From a virus, in IMG/VR virus record IMGVR_UViG_3300028392_000305, positions 1 to 22,868 of that record: a stretch of 22,868 nucleotides of DNA; one strand, written 5' to 3'. Both the position numbers and the translations under genes were made by a program. The notes below the pieces were generated by a model. That model did no database searches and had not been told where the DNA came from. It worked only from the letters and a program-made list of their open reading frames with translations. This document shows positions 16,823 to 22,868 of the stretch, piece after piece (positions within the stretch are counted from its first letter, which is position 1; every line of letters starts with the position of its first letter).

Positions 16823-16830
16823 TATTTAGC
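16823..16830 (-). promoter_or_regulatory. Probable late promoter variant GCTAAATA
   Basis: The minus strand reads GCTAAATA (6 of 8 to TATAAATA). It lies 21 bases before the ATG of the 190-aa gene and downstream of a strong terminator. The same octamer in the same setting occurs at 2360-2367. Confidence 0.45.
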
Positions 16831-16852
16831 AGAAATAAACATAATGTTTTTT

Positions 16853-16879
16853 CAAAAGAAAAGCGGCCGAAGCCGCTTT
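16853..16879 (-). terminator. Rho-independent terminator after the 228-aa gene, UUCG tetraloop
   Basis: The minus strand forms an 8-bp stem AAAGCGGC/GCCGCTTT around a TTCG loop, followed by TCTTTTG. The UUCG tetraloop is unusually stable. The stem begins 21 bases past the stop codon at 16901. Confidence 0.9.
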
Positions 16880-16900
16880 CTAAGTTAAATTATCAACTTA

Positions 16901-17587
16901 TTAGGTGTACCATACACGCACAAATGTGCTGTCCGGAATAGCCAAGTGATAACGATATCTGTTACCACTAAAATCGTAAACATACTTGTTGTTGATACGA
17001 GCAGCTTGACGTGAGTTAGTAATAGTCTGACCAGACTGTGCCGCTACGTTACCGTTAACTGCAACAGTGATGTTAGCAACTGTGCCACCAAACAATGGAG
17101 TGTTGATTGCTGTAACCAATGCACCAAATGCACCAATACTGCTACTGGCAAATCCTTGAATCCAATCGCCAACTGCTAGGTCACGTGGGCCAACCAAGTT
17201 GCTGGATGCAGCATATGTTACATATGTTTGTGTTGACGCATTGAGTGCCACGTTAGCAGCTGCAATGTTTGCTGTTGCTTCCGCTAGGTCAACGCGAATA
17301 CTCATTGTGCTTGCAGCAGTTGGAGTAGTGATGTTTGCCAATGTACAGATACCTGCACCATCAGTTGCGTTGTACGCTCTGAACTTGCGAATACCTTTTT
17401 GTGCAATGATTGAACTGTTACCGGCTGTACCAGAACCAATTTTAGCAACTGCTTGAATTTGGCGTCCAGTTTGTGTTGTGTTACCACCTGTACCACCGGT
17501 GTACGCACCGTTAATATACTGAGTGCTGATGTAACGGTCGTGAATTTGACCGCTGGTGTCAGTGTTTGTAATTTTTAATTTTGCCAT
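16901..17587 (-). CDS. Virion structural protein downstream of the major capsid gene (228 aa)
   Basis: The N-terminus MAKLKITNTDTSGQIHDRYIST is followed by a Gly/Thr-rich stretch. The segment IIAQKGIRKFRAYN (near residue 60) then ICTLANI is a motif I associate with small structural proteins of marine T4-like phages. The middle is Ala/Val/Asn-rich, and the C-terminus (NKYVYDFSGNRYRYHL, ending RVWYT) is aromatic. AAGGA lies 8 bases before the ATG. It is a single-gene transcription unit, bounded by terminators at 17676-17697 and 16853-16879. Because it sits directly after gp23, where T4 has the vertex gene 24, a head-decoration or head-completion role is possible. The sequence itself does not show this, and it has no gp24 likeness I can see. 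Confidence 0.75.
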   Translation of the reverse strand: MAKLKITNTDTSGQIHDRYISTQYINGAYTGGTGGNTTQTGRQIQAVAKIGSGTAGNSSIIAQKGIRKFRAYNATDGAGICTLANITTPTAASTMSIRVDLAEATANIAAANVALNASTQTYVTYAASSNLVGPRDLAVGDWIQGFASSSIGAFGALVTAINTPLFGGTVANITVAVNGNVAAQSGQTITNSRQAARINNKYVYDFSGNRYRYHLAIPDSTFVRVWYT

Positions 17588-17656
17588 TTTATTTTTCCTT
17601 TTTAAATAGCGTTCTAGGCTACCCGGAGTGGCCTCCGAGAGTTCTTATGAACAATG

Positions 17657-17664
17657 TATTTACT
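17657..17664 (-). promoter_or_regulatory. Possible late promoter variant AGTAAATA
   Basis: The minus strand reads AGTAAATA (6 of 8 to TATAAATA). It lies between the gp23 terminator and the ATG of the 228-aa gene, which is 69 bases downstream. A terminator directly upstream means that gene needs its own promoter or read-through. Confidence 0.35.
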
Positions 17665-17670
17665 GCAATC

Positions 17671-17697
17671 AACAAAAAAGGACCTTGCGGTCCTTTT
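17671..17697 (-). terminator. Rho-independent terminator after gp23, GCAA tetraloop
   Basis: On the minus strand the stem AAAGGACC/GGTCCTTT (extendable by one pair) closes a GNRA-type GCAA loop and is followed by TTTTG. It lies about 34 bases past the gp23 stop codon. Confidence 0.9.
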
Positions 17698-17730
17698 CTG
17701 TCTTCCCATCCCTGGGTTAGTAATCTAAGA

Positions 17731-18909
17731 TTACTGGAAGCTCAAGTTAGCGATAGAAATTTCCCCAACGTAGTCACCAGCGTTACCTAGAGAAGACGCA
17801 GTGTTGGTCAACTCAACGTAACCGTAACGTGTCATAAATGACACGACTGGTTCAAATGTTGTTGGATCTAGAACAACACCACTGCTCATCAATGGAATGT
17901 ATGGGCAATAGAACGCGGCTGCATCAGCCTCGCTAGAACCTTTGTATCCAACTAGAACTGCTGCGGAGTCATTTGCATAACCGTCAACATAAACTTTCAT
18001 TGCACCATTCAATGTACCAACAAACTTGGTGTTTGTAGGAGCTTCGAATGTGCCTTCTGTTGTACGAGCGAACGCTGAAGTAGTTGCAGATTGCAATACT
18101 GTCAATGCAGCTGGACTTACAACGGCCCAGTTACCAGCACCACGACGTGTGCGTTGTGCGATCAAGTTAGCTGTACGGTTGATCAAAACTGCCAAAGCGG
18201 CGTGTTCGTCACCAACGAATGTAGCTGTACCAGAAACAGCAGATTGGTCATATGCATAATCAGTAGCTGCCAATGAACGTAGAGAACCTAGGATCTCTTG
18301 ATCAATTTCAACTGTGATTTCTTGTGCCAATGCGGCCATGATTTCTGCCTCAACGTCCAAACCGTGCATGGATTGTGCGTCTTGAGCAGCTTCAAACGTC
18401 CAACGTGCTGACAACTTGCGAGTTTTAGCCTCAACAACTTGTTTCAAGATTTGAACGTTAATTCTGTTACCTGCAACACCTTCAAGTGTGGCTGTACTAG
18501 TAGCTTGACCAGTAGTTGAACTACCAGAATAAGCAACAGCAATCTTGAATGGGCTCAATGCCTCATCACCAGCAGTAGTGCTAGTACCATAGCCAGAACC
18601 GTCAGAAACGGAATCAGCGTAACGTACACGCAATGTGTGGATTTGAGCTACTGGACCAGTCATTGGTTGTACACCAACGATTTCGTTTGCAATAACTGTA
18701 GGCATAACACGACGGATAACTGGTAGAATAACACGGTTAAGTGTAGCTACGTTACCTGCTTGTGTTGCACCACCGCTGGCATTCTCAGCCAACATTTTAC
18801 GAGTGTTCTCTAGGATTACACCCATTGTAGTTCTCTTAGAACCATTTAAGCCTTCTAACAGGGCTTCTTTGGTTTCGCCCCAACGGCTCTCTAATAATGC
18901 TTGTGTCAT
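17731..18909 (-). CDS. 23: Major capsid protein, T4 gp23-like (392 aa)
   Basis: This protein forms the hexameric shell of the head. The diagnostic segment is VILPVIRRVMPTVIANEIVGVQPMTGPV at residues 60-87, which matches the gp23 family. HTLRVRY follows, and further on come a Trp-containing RWTFEAAQDAQSMHGLDVEAEI segment and QEITVEIDQEI. At 392 residues it is much shorter than T4 gp23 (521), as in marine relatives. The N-terminal 42 residues look like a removable scaffolding segment: MLAE at 39-42 fits the L-x-E cleavage rule of the gp21 protease, leaving about 350 residues. AAGGA sits 8 bases before the ATG. A terminator follows, so high late expression ends here. Confidence 0.97.
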   Translation of the reverse strand: MTQALLESRWGETKEALLEGLNGSKRTTMGVILENTRKMLAENASGGATQAGNVATLNRVILPVIRRVMPTVIANEIVGVQPMTGPVAQIHTLRVRYADSVSDGSGYGTSTTAGDEALSPFKIAVAYSGSSTTGQATSTATLEGVAGNRINVQILKQVVEAKTRKLSARWTFEAAQDAQSMHGLDVEAEIMAALAQEITVEIDQEILGSLRSLAATDYAYDQSAVSGTATFVGDEHAALAVLINRTANLIAQRTRRGAGNWAVVSPAALTVLQSATTSAFARTTEGTFEAPTNTKFVGTLNGAMKVYVDGYANDSAAVLVGYKGSSEADAAAFYCPYIPLMSSGVVLDPTTFEPVVSFMTRYGYVELTNTASSLGNAGDYVGEISIANLSFQ

Positions 18910-18936
18910 AAAATTTCCTTTTTTTCCTCTTAGGGT

Positions 18937-20052
18937 TTATTTAAGCCCTGCTAAACGCTTCATCTCAAACACATTGTCATAGGACGCTGTAGCTGGAGCT
19001 TCAACGGGAGTTTTAGCAGTTTTATCACCGGTTGCAACTGAACGTGATTCTGTCAATACTTTTGCCTGTAGGGCAGGTGTAGCAACAGAACTGTTGTTTA
19101 GTACAGCTGGTAGATACTTTTCGTATGCACTCTGTAATTTATCAGTTTGCACACTCTCAAGAAGGTCACGCATGATTGCGGACTTTTCTTTGTTCAATGG
19201 TTTCATCAGTTCTGCAAGTTTTTCCTTGCGTTCTGTTGATTCCTTGATGATTCTAATTTCTTTTTCTTTAGTCTCAACTAAAGTTTGCTTGGATTCAATT
19301 ACCTGAACTGCTTCAGATAATTTACCAGTTACTTTGGCTACAGTAGCCTGCAACTGACGAATTTGTTTGTTCTCATTCAAGTGAGTACCTGCAAATTCAC
19401 TAGCAAATGCTTCGAATAGACGACGTCCAAACATGTTCTCACGAGCAATTTGAATGTCTTCTTTTAGTTGAGTCAATTCTGACTCTAACGAACTGGTAAC
19501 GGCCTCTTTAACAGCAGCAGCAGATTGAGCAATGAATTTTGATTGTAGTTCAGCAATTTTTGCTTTACCTTCACGAACCAAGCGAACTTTGGCTTCCACC
19601 ACAGCACGTTTGTCATTTTCAAATTCTTTGATCTCTTCGGCAAGTGCTCTGATTACAAATTTTTCTAGCTTGCCAGCGGCAGCTTCGTAAACTTTGCGAT
19701 CATCACGCAATTCTTTGATTTCTTCGGCCAATTTACTAACCATGAAATCATTGAATTTGCCAGCACTTTCGACCATGTGGTTTTTAAACTTAACACGATC
19801 TTCAGCTAGTTGTTTCTTTTCGTCTGCAAACTCAGATAGTTCAGCAGTGAGAGACTCGGTAACCATTTTGTCTAGAGCTTCAACCATAACTTGTTTGTCA
19901 TGTTGGTAACGTTGTGCGAATTCTTCACGAAGTTCTGCACGAACAGTTTCTTTAGCTTCAGCAATACGGCTTTCCCATGCCTCAGCAATAGCTGTGCGTG
20001 TATCTTCGTTAATAACTCCGTTATCCAATAATGGTCGAATTGCATCTAACAT
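18937..20052 (-). CDS. 22: Prohead scaffold protein, T4 gp22-like (371 aa)
   Basis: This is the internal scaffold on which gp23 assembles, later degraded by gp21. The sequence is almost wholly helical and highly charged. Near-repeats lie at residues 68-107, 108-136 and 137-155, with LAEEIKE in two of them. QLKEDIQIARENMFGRRLFEAFASEF lies at about 195-220, DLLESVQTDKLQSAYEKYLPAVL at 296-318, and the C-terminus is FEMKRLAGLK. The middle block and the MKRLAGL end are hallmarks of gp22 in marine T4-like phages. It is longer than T4 gp22 (269 aa). The ATG overlaps the end of the 87-aa gene by 7 bases and has AAGGAG upstream, a strong site. Several L-x-E and I-x-E sequences are available for gp21 cleavage. 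Confidence 0.95.
   Translation of the reverse strand: MLDAIRPLLDNGVINEDTRTAIAEAWESRIAEAKETVRAELREEFAQRYQHDKQVMVEALDKMVTESLTAELSEFADEKKQLAEDRVKFKNHMVESAGKFNDFMVSKLAEEIKELRDDRKVYEAAAGKLEKFVIRALAEEIKEFENDKRAVVEAKVRLVREGKAKIAELQSKFIAQSAAAVKEAVTSSLESELTQLKEDIQIARENMFGRRLFEAFASEFAGTHLNENKQIRQLQATVAKVTGKLSEAVQVIESKQTLVETKEKEIRIIKESTERKEKLAELMKPLNKEKSAIMRDLLESVQTDKLQSAYEKYLPAVLNNSSVATPALQAKVLTESRSVATGDKTAKTPVEAPATASYDNVFEMKRLAGLK
18938..18945 (-). promoter_or_regulatory. Possible late promoter variant CTTAAATA before gp23
   Basis: The minus strand reads CTTAAATA (6 of 8 to TATAAATA) across the gp22 stop codon, 28 bases before the gp23 ATG. T4 has a late promoter just before gene 23, and the core TAAATA is shared with the other sites here. 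The coding overlap with the Leu-Lys-stop codons makes coincidence possible. Confidence 0.35.
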
Positions 20053-20309
20053 ATGGATTCTCCTTTTGTTGTTTTGATATTATTCAATTTTTTTGATAAT
20101 TTTGTTCTCTTTTCACTAAGAGAAATTTTCTCTTTAGTTTGTACATCCCAAGTTTTCCCTTTTCGTGCCAAACTAATTGCCCTTTTGGATTCTTCACTAT
20201 GTTTAAATCCAGACAATCCTTTATTCCATGCCACACGTCCCTTTTTAGATGCAACATACCACATCATTGATGGTAAATGAGTCCATTTGTACACATAAGC
20301 GATTGTCAT
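20046..20309 (-). pseudogene. Remnant of a NUMOD3 / GIY-YIG-type homing endonuclease (87 aa)
   Basis: The first 22 residues (AYVYKWTHLPSMMWYVASKK) resemble the start of a GIY-YIG nuclease, with AYVY in place of GIY and YVA in place of YIG. The sequence then jumps straight into a NUMOD3-type DNA-binding repeat, GRVAWNKGLSGFKHSEESKR at 24-43 with ISLARKGK after it. A second, weaker repeat follows (TKEKISLSEKRTK, 58-70). The catalytic core, with its Arg and Glu, is missing, so nuclease activity is unlikely. The gene overlaps gp21 by 4 bases (ATGA) and gp22 by 7 bases, so it sits cleanly between two essential genes with an intact frame. It may be a decayed homing gene or a small DNA-binding protein kept for another use. 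Confidence 0.7.
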
Positions 20310-20944
20310 AACTTTAAATCCTTTATAAGGCGTGTCACTGCCTCTTTCATGTACTTCTGTACTCGTTGATTGCCATTGGCTTCACGTGCCATTTCAAAAA
20401 CCTGTTGCCCACCACGCATATTCATAAGTCCTTCATAGATGGCCTTAGGGTATGCATTAGGAGCACTAGGTTGTGCTACGATGTCAACGGTAATGATTTC
20501 AAATTCACTAACGTGACCGGAACTCTCATTGACATTACCTGAACCACGTGAGCTAACACCCAGTTTGACACCGCTGGTCAACATGGCTTCAACCAAGTTG
20601 CCCATTGGAGTTGGTAAAATCTTTAATTTTCCAAAACCCGAAGGACCGTCCATCCACATCTTTTCAATCATGTGACTAACACGGTCCAGGTTTATTTTTA
20701 AATCGTCGGGGTGATCTAGTTCACCTAGAACACTATAACCTTCTGTGAGTTGGTTATTGATTGCAGATACTGCTCTTTGTATTTCATGAACGGGATAAAC
20801 ACGCTCGTTGGCATTCTTCACGCCCCCTTGAATGAATATCCCTTCCATTTTTAGAGACTTACCATTCCCGTTGGCATTATCTTCGGTTAATACCTTGATT
20901 TCTGCCCGGTCAAACGTTAAATGCTCTTTTAGGTACAAAGCCAT
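20306..20944 (-). CDS. 21: Prohead core protease, T4 gp21-like (212 aa)
   Basis: This serine protease (S77 family) cleaves the scaffold and major capsid protein during head maturation. Motifs seen are NANERVYP at residues 44-51, VLGELDHPD at 72-80 with the likely catalytic His78, LGVSSRGSG at 128-136 with the likely nucleophile Ser131 or Ser132, and FEIITVDIVAQPSAPNAY at 148-165 with a probable third residue Asp154. The length matches T4 gp21 (212). AGGA lies before the ATG, and the upstream core-like gene ends 12 bases away. Its TGA overlaps the ATG of the endonuclease remnant (ATGA), which implies coupled translation. Confidence 0.95.
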   Translation of the reverse strand: MALYLKEHLTFDRAEIKVLTEDNANGNGKSLKMEGIFIQGGVKNANERVYPVHEIQRAVSAINNQLTEGYSVLGELDHPDDLKINLDRVSHMIEKMWMDGPSGFGKLKILPTPMGNLVEAMLTSGVKLGVSSRGSGNVNESSGHVSEFEIITVDIVAQPSAPNAYPKAIYEGLMNMRGGQQVFEMAREANGNQRVQKYMKEAVTRLIKDLKL

Positions 20945-20956
20945 TATCGTTCCTAA

Positions 20957-21952
20957 TTACTTCTTACCAGCGTTGGCAACTACCACGCTTTTTGTATTTC
21001 TTTCGCCTTGCTTCTCGCTCTTGGCGCCTGTGCCAGCCATGTTACCACGTGCGTCACCTTGGTTATCGCCACCTTTTTCGTAGCTGTCACCTGTTGACTT
21101 TGGTGTACCGGCTTTGCCACCTGGAACATTTACGTTACCAGATTTGATGGTGCCTTCACCTTTGTTGTATTCGTTGCTGGCTTTGGTTGGGCTTGTGCCA
21201 TCTTGATTCTGTTCGCCACCTTTTGGAGTAGCTGTTTGTCCACCAAAATCGGCACCTGGGCCTACAGTAGATTTGTTATGAATGGAAACTTTCTTTGGGC
21301 TGCCTGTGCCTGTACCAACAGTTGTACCTTCAGTAGCATCACCTTGTCCGCCATAGATGTCACCAATTGTGTCTACGTATTCACGCATCAATTCAACTGT
21401 GGACATTTTACGTCCTGATTTTTTGTCATCCATTTTAGACTTAGCGGATTTTTTGGCTTCGGCCATTGTGTCTTCTTCCTCTGGCTCACCTTCTAGATCG
21501 GCATGAGTATTATCATCGTCCATGTCGTCCATGTCGTCCATGTCGTCCATGTCGTTGTCCATGTTGCCAAAGTCATCGCCCATGATGTCATCAAACTTGG
21601 CTAGAAGTTCGTCCAACTTGGCGTCAATGTCCATTACTTTGTCTTCAATTTCGTTGTGTTCAGCTGTGTCATCATCCATGTCGTGCTCAGCTGGCAAACT
21701 GCCATCCATGTCACCATCATCATCCATGTCACCGTCTAGGCTGAACTCATCTTCGCCCATGGCTTCTTCGCCTTGTATCTCGTTAGTCAAGTCTTCGACT
21801 TTAGCACCGTGTACATGATCCATAGATTCTTCATCCATGATGGCCTCATAAATGTCACGTGACTTTTCTACCACAATGCTGTGGAATAGTTCACGTGCCT
21901 TTTGGTCTTCATCATTGATGATGTATTCAATTAATTTTTCAAACTTGTTCAT
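20957..21952 (-). CDS. Acidic prohead core-like protein in the gp67/gp68 position (331 aa)
   Basis: Residues 1-45 (FEKLIEYIINDEDQKARELFHSIVVEKSRDIYEAI) form a short helical domain like the start of small prohead core proteins. Residues 50-165 are extremely acidic, with repeated DMDD. Residues 165-205 are basic, then include STVELMREYVDTIGDIYGG. Residues 205-331 are a Gly/Ser/Thr/Lys-rich, probably disordered tail ending VVVANAGKK. The position between portal and protease is that of T4 genes 67 and 68, whose products form the scaffold core. At 331 aa it is far longer than either T4 protein. The ATG has AAGGAG upstream. I infer a core role from position and acidity; no catalytic motif is seen. 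Confidence 0.75.
   Translation of the reverse strand: MNKFEKLIEYIINDEDQKARELFHSIVVEKSRDIYEAIMDEESMDHVHGAKVEDLTNEIQGEEAMGEDEFSLDGDMDDDGDMDGSLPAEHDMDDDTAEHNEIEDKVMDIDAKLDELLAKFDDIMGDDFGNMDNDMDDMDDMDDMDDDNTHADLEGEPEEEDTMAEAKKSAKSKMDDKKSGRKMSTVELMREYVDTIGDIYGGQGDATEGTTVGTGTGSPKKVSIHNKSTVGPGADFGGQTATPKGGEQNQDGTSPTKASNEYNKGEGTIKSGNVNVPGGKAGTPKSTGDSYEKGGDNQGDARGNMAGTGAKSEKQGERNTKSVVVANAGKK
21521..21556 (-). repeat. 9-bp tandem repeat encoding Asp-Asp-Met
   Basis: About four copies of a 9-base unit (plus strand CATGTCGTC) lie in tandem, with the last copy altered at its end. They encode DDM repeats in the acidic part of the 331-aa protein. The unit keeps the frame, so copy-number change by slippage would alter only the length of the acidic stretch. 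Confidence 0.85.
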
Positions 21953-21987
21953 AGGAACTCCTTAATAGTTGTTTGGCTCTGTAAAGT

Positions 21988-21995
21988 TATTTACA
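21988..21995 (-). promoter_or_regulatory. Possible late promoter variant TGTAAATA
   Basis: The minus strand reads TGTAAATA (7 of 8 to TATAAATA) in the 99-base gap before the 331-aa gene, 35 bases upstream of its ATG. No hairpin terminator is visible in this gap. Confidence 0.5.
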
Positions 21996-22051
21996 AAACT
22001 GCTAATATTTCGGTGTTAAATGAGTGTTTTTTGACTAATTTTGCAGTATAA

Positions 22052-22300
22052 TTACATGCCTGGGGGTGGCATACCACCTATTCCGCCTTCTGCTGGCGGG
22101 GTATACTGCTTAGACACACGCTCTAGCTTTTGTTCGTGTTCTAATTTACGCACATCGTGGCTGATGCGTAATTGATGTAAATGTGCTATGGTCAAGCGAT
22201 TTTTACGACTATCCACCTTGGATGCCACACTTTGATCCGATTGGTCGTCCCAATTATAATGTCCATGTGGTGCTTGGTCAAATAATTCTAATATAATCAT
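22052..22300 (-). CDS. Small protein of unknown function between portal and core genes (82 aa)
   Basis: This small protein sits where T4 has gene 67 but lacks the acidity of gp67. The N-terminus MIILELFDQAPHGHYNWDDQ is followed by a charged, probably helical part (SRKNRLTIAHLHQLRISH, then RKLEHEQKLERVSKQY) and a Pro/Gly/Met-rich end (PPAEGGIGGMPPPGM). No strong ribosome site precedes the ATG, which lies 23 bases after the portal stop codon, so initiation may depend on portal translation. I believe similar small proteins occur at this position in marine relatives. A head-core or connector role is only suggested by position. Confidence 0.7.
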   Translation of the reverse strand: MIILELFDQAPHGHYNWDDQSDQSVASKVDSRKNRLTIAHLHQLRISHDVRKLEHEQKLERVSKQYTPPAEGGIGGMPPPGM

Positions 22301-22323
22301 AACACTATTTAACTATTTTTTGA

Positions 22324-22868
22324 TCAAAGTGCTGGAGTAGGTGCATTGGTGCCGGCAGCAGTGCCTGGACCTTCACCTGGAGCGACTTGCCCGGCTGCAG
22401 CTGCTGGAGCACCCACAGGGGCTTCTGGACCAAGTCCTTCTATATCACTTTGAATGCCACCTGGGCTAATGCCCACACTACGCAATCCTGGGCTTTCTGG
22501 TACTGCAATCTCTGCATCTCCACGCTCTTCTGCCCATGCCATTTCGTTTTCTGCAATTTCCTGCTCTGACATGCCCAAATAACGCTTCATTAGCCAGCGT
22601 TTGCTTAGATATGCATATCCTTCTAACTGTGTAAATGTGGCAATACGAGCTGCATCAATGTCAGCTTGACGATATTGTGCAAAGTTTTGAGGCTCATTGA
22701 ATTGCAATTCAAACAAGCTGCCGTCAATATTGAAGCCTCTCCAACGCATGAACAGCTTGAATTCAGCATCCAATTTGTCCGCAATCATGGCCTGTAAACG
22801 CTGGCAGTACTGATTAAAACGCCATTCTTGTATAAGAGCAGTACCCACACGACCATCTGTGTAGGCTT
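22324..22868 (-). CDS. 20: Portal protein, T4 gp20-like (C-terminal part, runs off right edge)
   Basis: The portal forms the dodecameric ring through which DNA enters the head. Only the last 181 codons are in the window. The frame is open to the right edge, and the residues before the apparent GTG at 22848 (AYTDGR) belong to the protein. The segment GRVGTALIQEWRFNQYCQRLQ, then EFKLFMRWRGFNIDGSLFEL, QNFAQYRQADIDAARIATF and KRWLMKRYLGMSEQEIAENE, matches the conserved C-terminal region of gp20. The final 55 residues are a Pro/Ala/Gly-rich, probably disordered tail. Head assembly genes follow directly downstream. Confidence 0.95.
   Translation of the reverse strand, partial: AYTDGRVGTALIQEWRFNQYCQRLQAMIADKLDAEFKLFMRWRGFNIDGSLFELQFNEPQNFAQYRQADIDAARIATFTQLEGYAYLSKRWLMKRYLGMSEQEIAENEMAWAEERGDAEIAVPESPGLRSVGISPGGIQSDIEGLGPEAPVGAPAAAAGQVAPGEGPGTAAGTNAPTPAL

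Noticed and set aside
276-17456. Many plus-strand open frames of 60-153 codons, rich in Pro, Val, Ala and Leu (for example 3992-4453 and 5276-5704)
   Set aside because: They are antisense to long, clearly conserved minus-strand genes. Their composition follows from complementing Gly/Asn/Thr-rich codons, and none has domains or consistent ribosome sites.
16901-17587. 228-aa protein as gp24 vertex protein
   Set aside because: The position after gp23 suggests it, but the length and the motifs (no PVIRRV-like core) do not match the gp23/gp24 family.
21521-21556. 9-bp repeat as a regulatory iteron or origin
   Set aside because: It encodes Asp-Asp-Met in frame inside an acidic protein. Codon repetition explains it, and no origin features surround it.
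21522-21818. Plus-strand Met/Ser-rich 98-codon frame
   Set aside because: It is the antisense reading of the Asp/Met-rich part of the 331-aa core-like protein.
22306-22313. GTTAAATA before the 82-aa gene as another late promoter
   Set aside because: It ends only 5 bases before the ATG, leaving almost no leader, and it has the TAAATA core by chance in an AT-rich gap. It was not listed as a feature.

Overview
The window is a block of virion genes from a T4-like (myovirus-type) phage genome or contig. Every gene I can support lies on the minus strand, so it reads biologically from right to left. The order portal (gp20) - small protein - acidic core protein - prohead protease (gp21) - scaffold (gp22) - major capsid protein (gp23) is the T4 head module. 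The protein sequences look most like the marine and freshwater T4-like phages (cyanophage, pelagiphage and uncultured relatives) rather than T4 itself: gp23 is short (392 aa), and the proteins downstream carry the Gly/Asn/Thr/Ser-rich fibre modules typical of those phages. No tRNA, host gene or integration marker is visible, so the host cannot be named.

Right part (22868 to about 17731), head assembly. The C-terminal end of the portal protein enters from the right edge. It is followed by an 82-aa protein of unknown role, a very acidic 331-aa core-like protein in the T4 gp67/gp68 position, gp21, an 87-aa remnant of a NUMOD3-type homing endonuclease overlapping both neighbours, gp22 and gp23. 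A rho-independent terminator follows gp23.

Middle part (17587 to about 15476), small virion proteins. A 228-aa protein has its own terminator. Then come 190-, 104- and 140-aa proteins in an operon that runs on, with tiny gaps or overlaps, into two giant proteins.

Left part (15467 to 1), fibre or appendage proteins. These are a 1219-aa protein with four PKD-like domains, a 1347-aa protein with two tandem C1q-like domains and a conserved tip, a 1329-aa protein with a 40-residue perfect tandem repeat, and 362- and 671-aa proteins that share a C-terminal 'KYADLAENYQAD' domain. These proteins are built from a common stock of modules that recur within and between genes, so the region looks like a recombination-driven host-range locus. 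The last gene, starting at 324, runs off the left edge and is a possible Rossmann-like protein of unknown function.

Regulation. Exact T4 late-promoter octamers (TATAAATA) lie upstream of the 1329-aa gene (two copies) and of the left-edge gene. Variants sharing the core TAAATA lie in the other transcription gaps, usually just after a terminator. The coding density is very high: the longest stretch without a gene is 197 bases (7568 to 7766, flanking codons excluded), and there is no gap above 300 bases.
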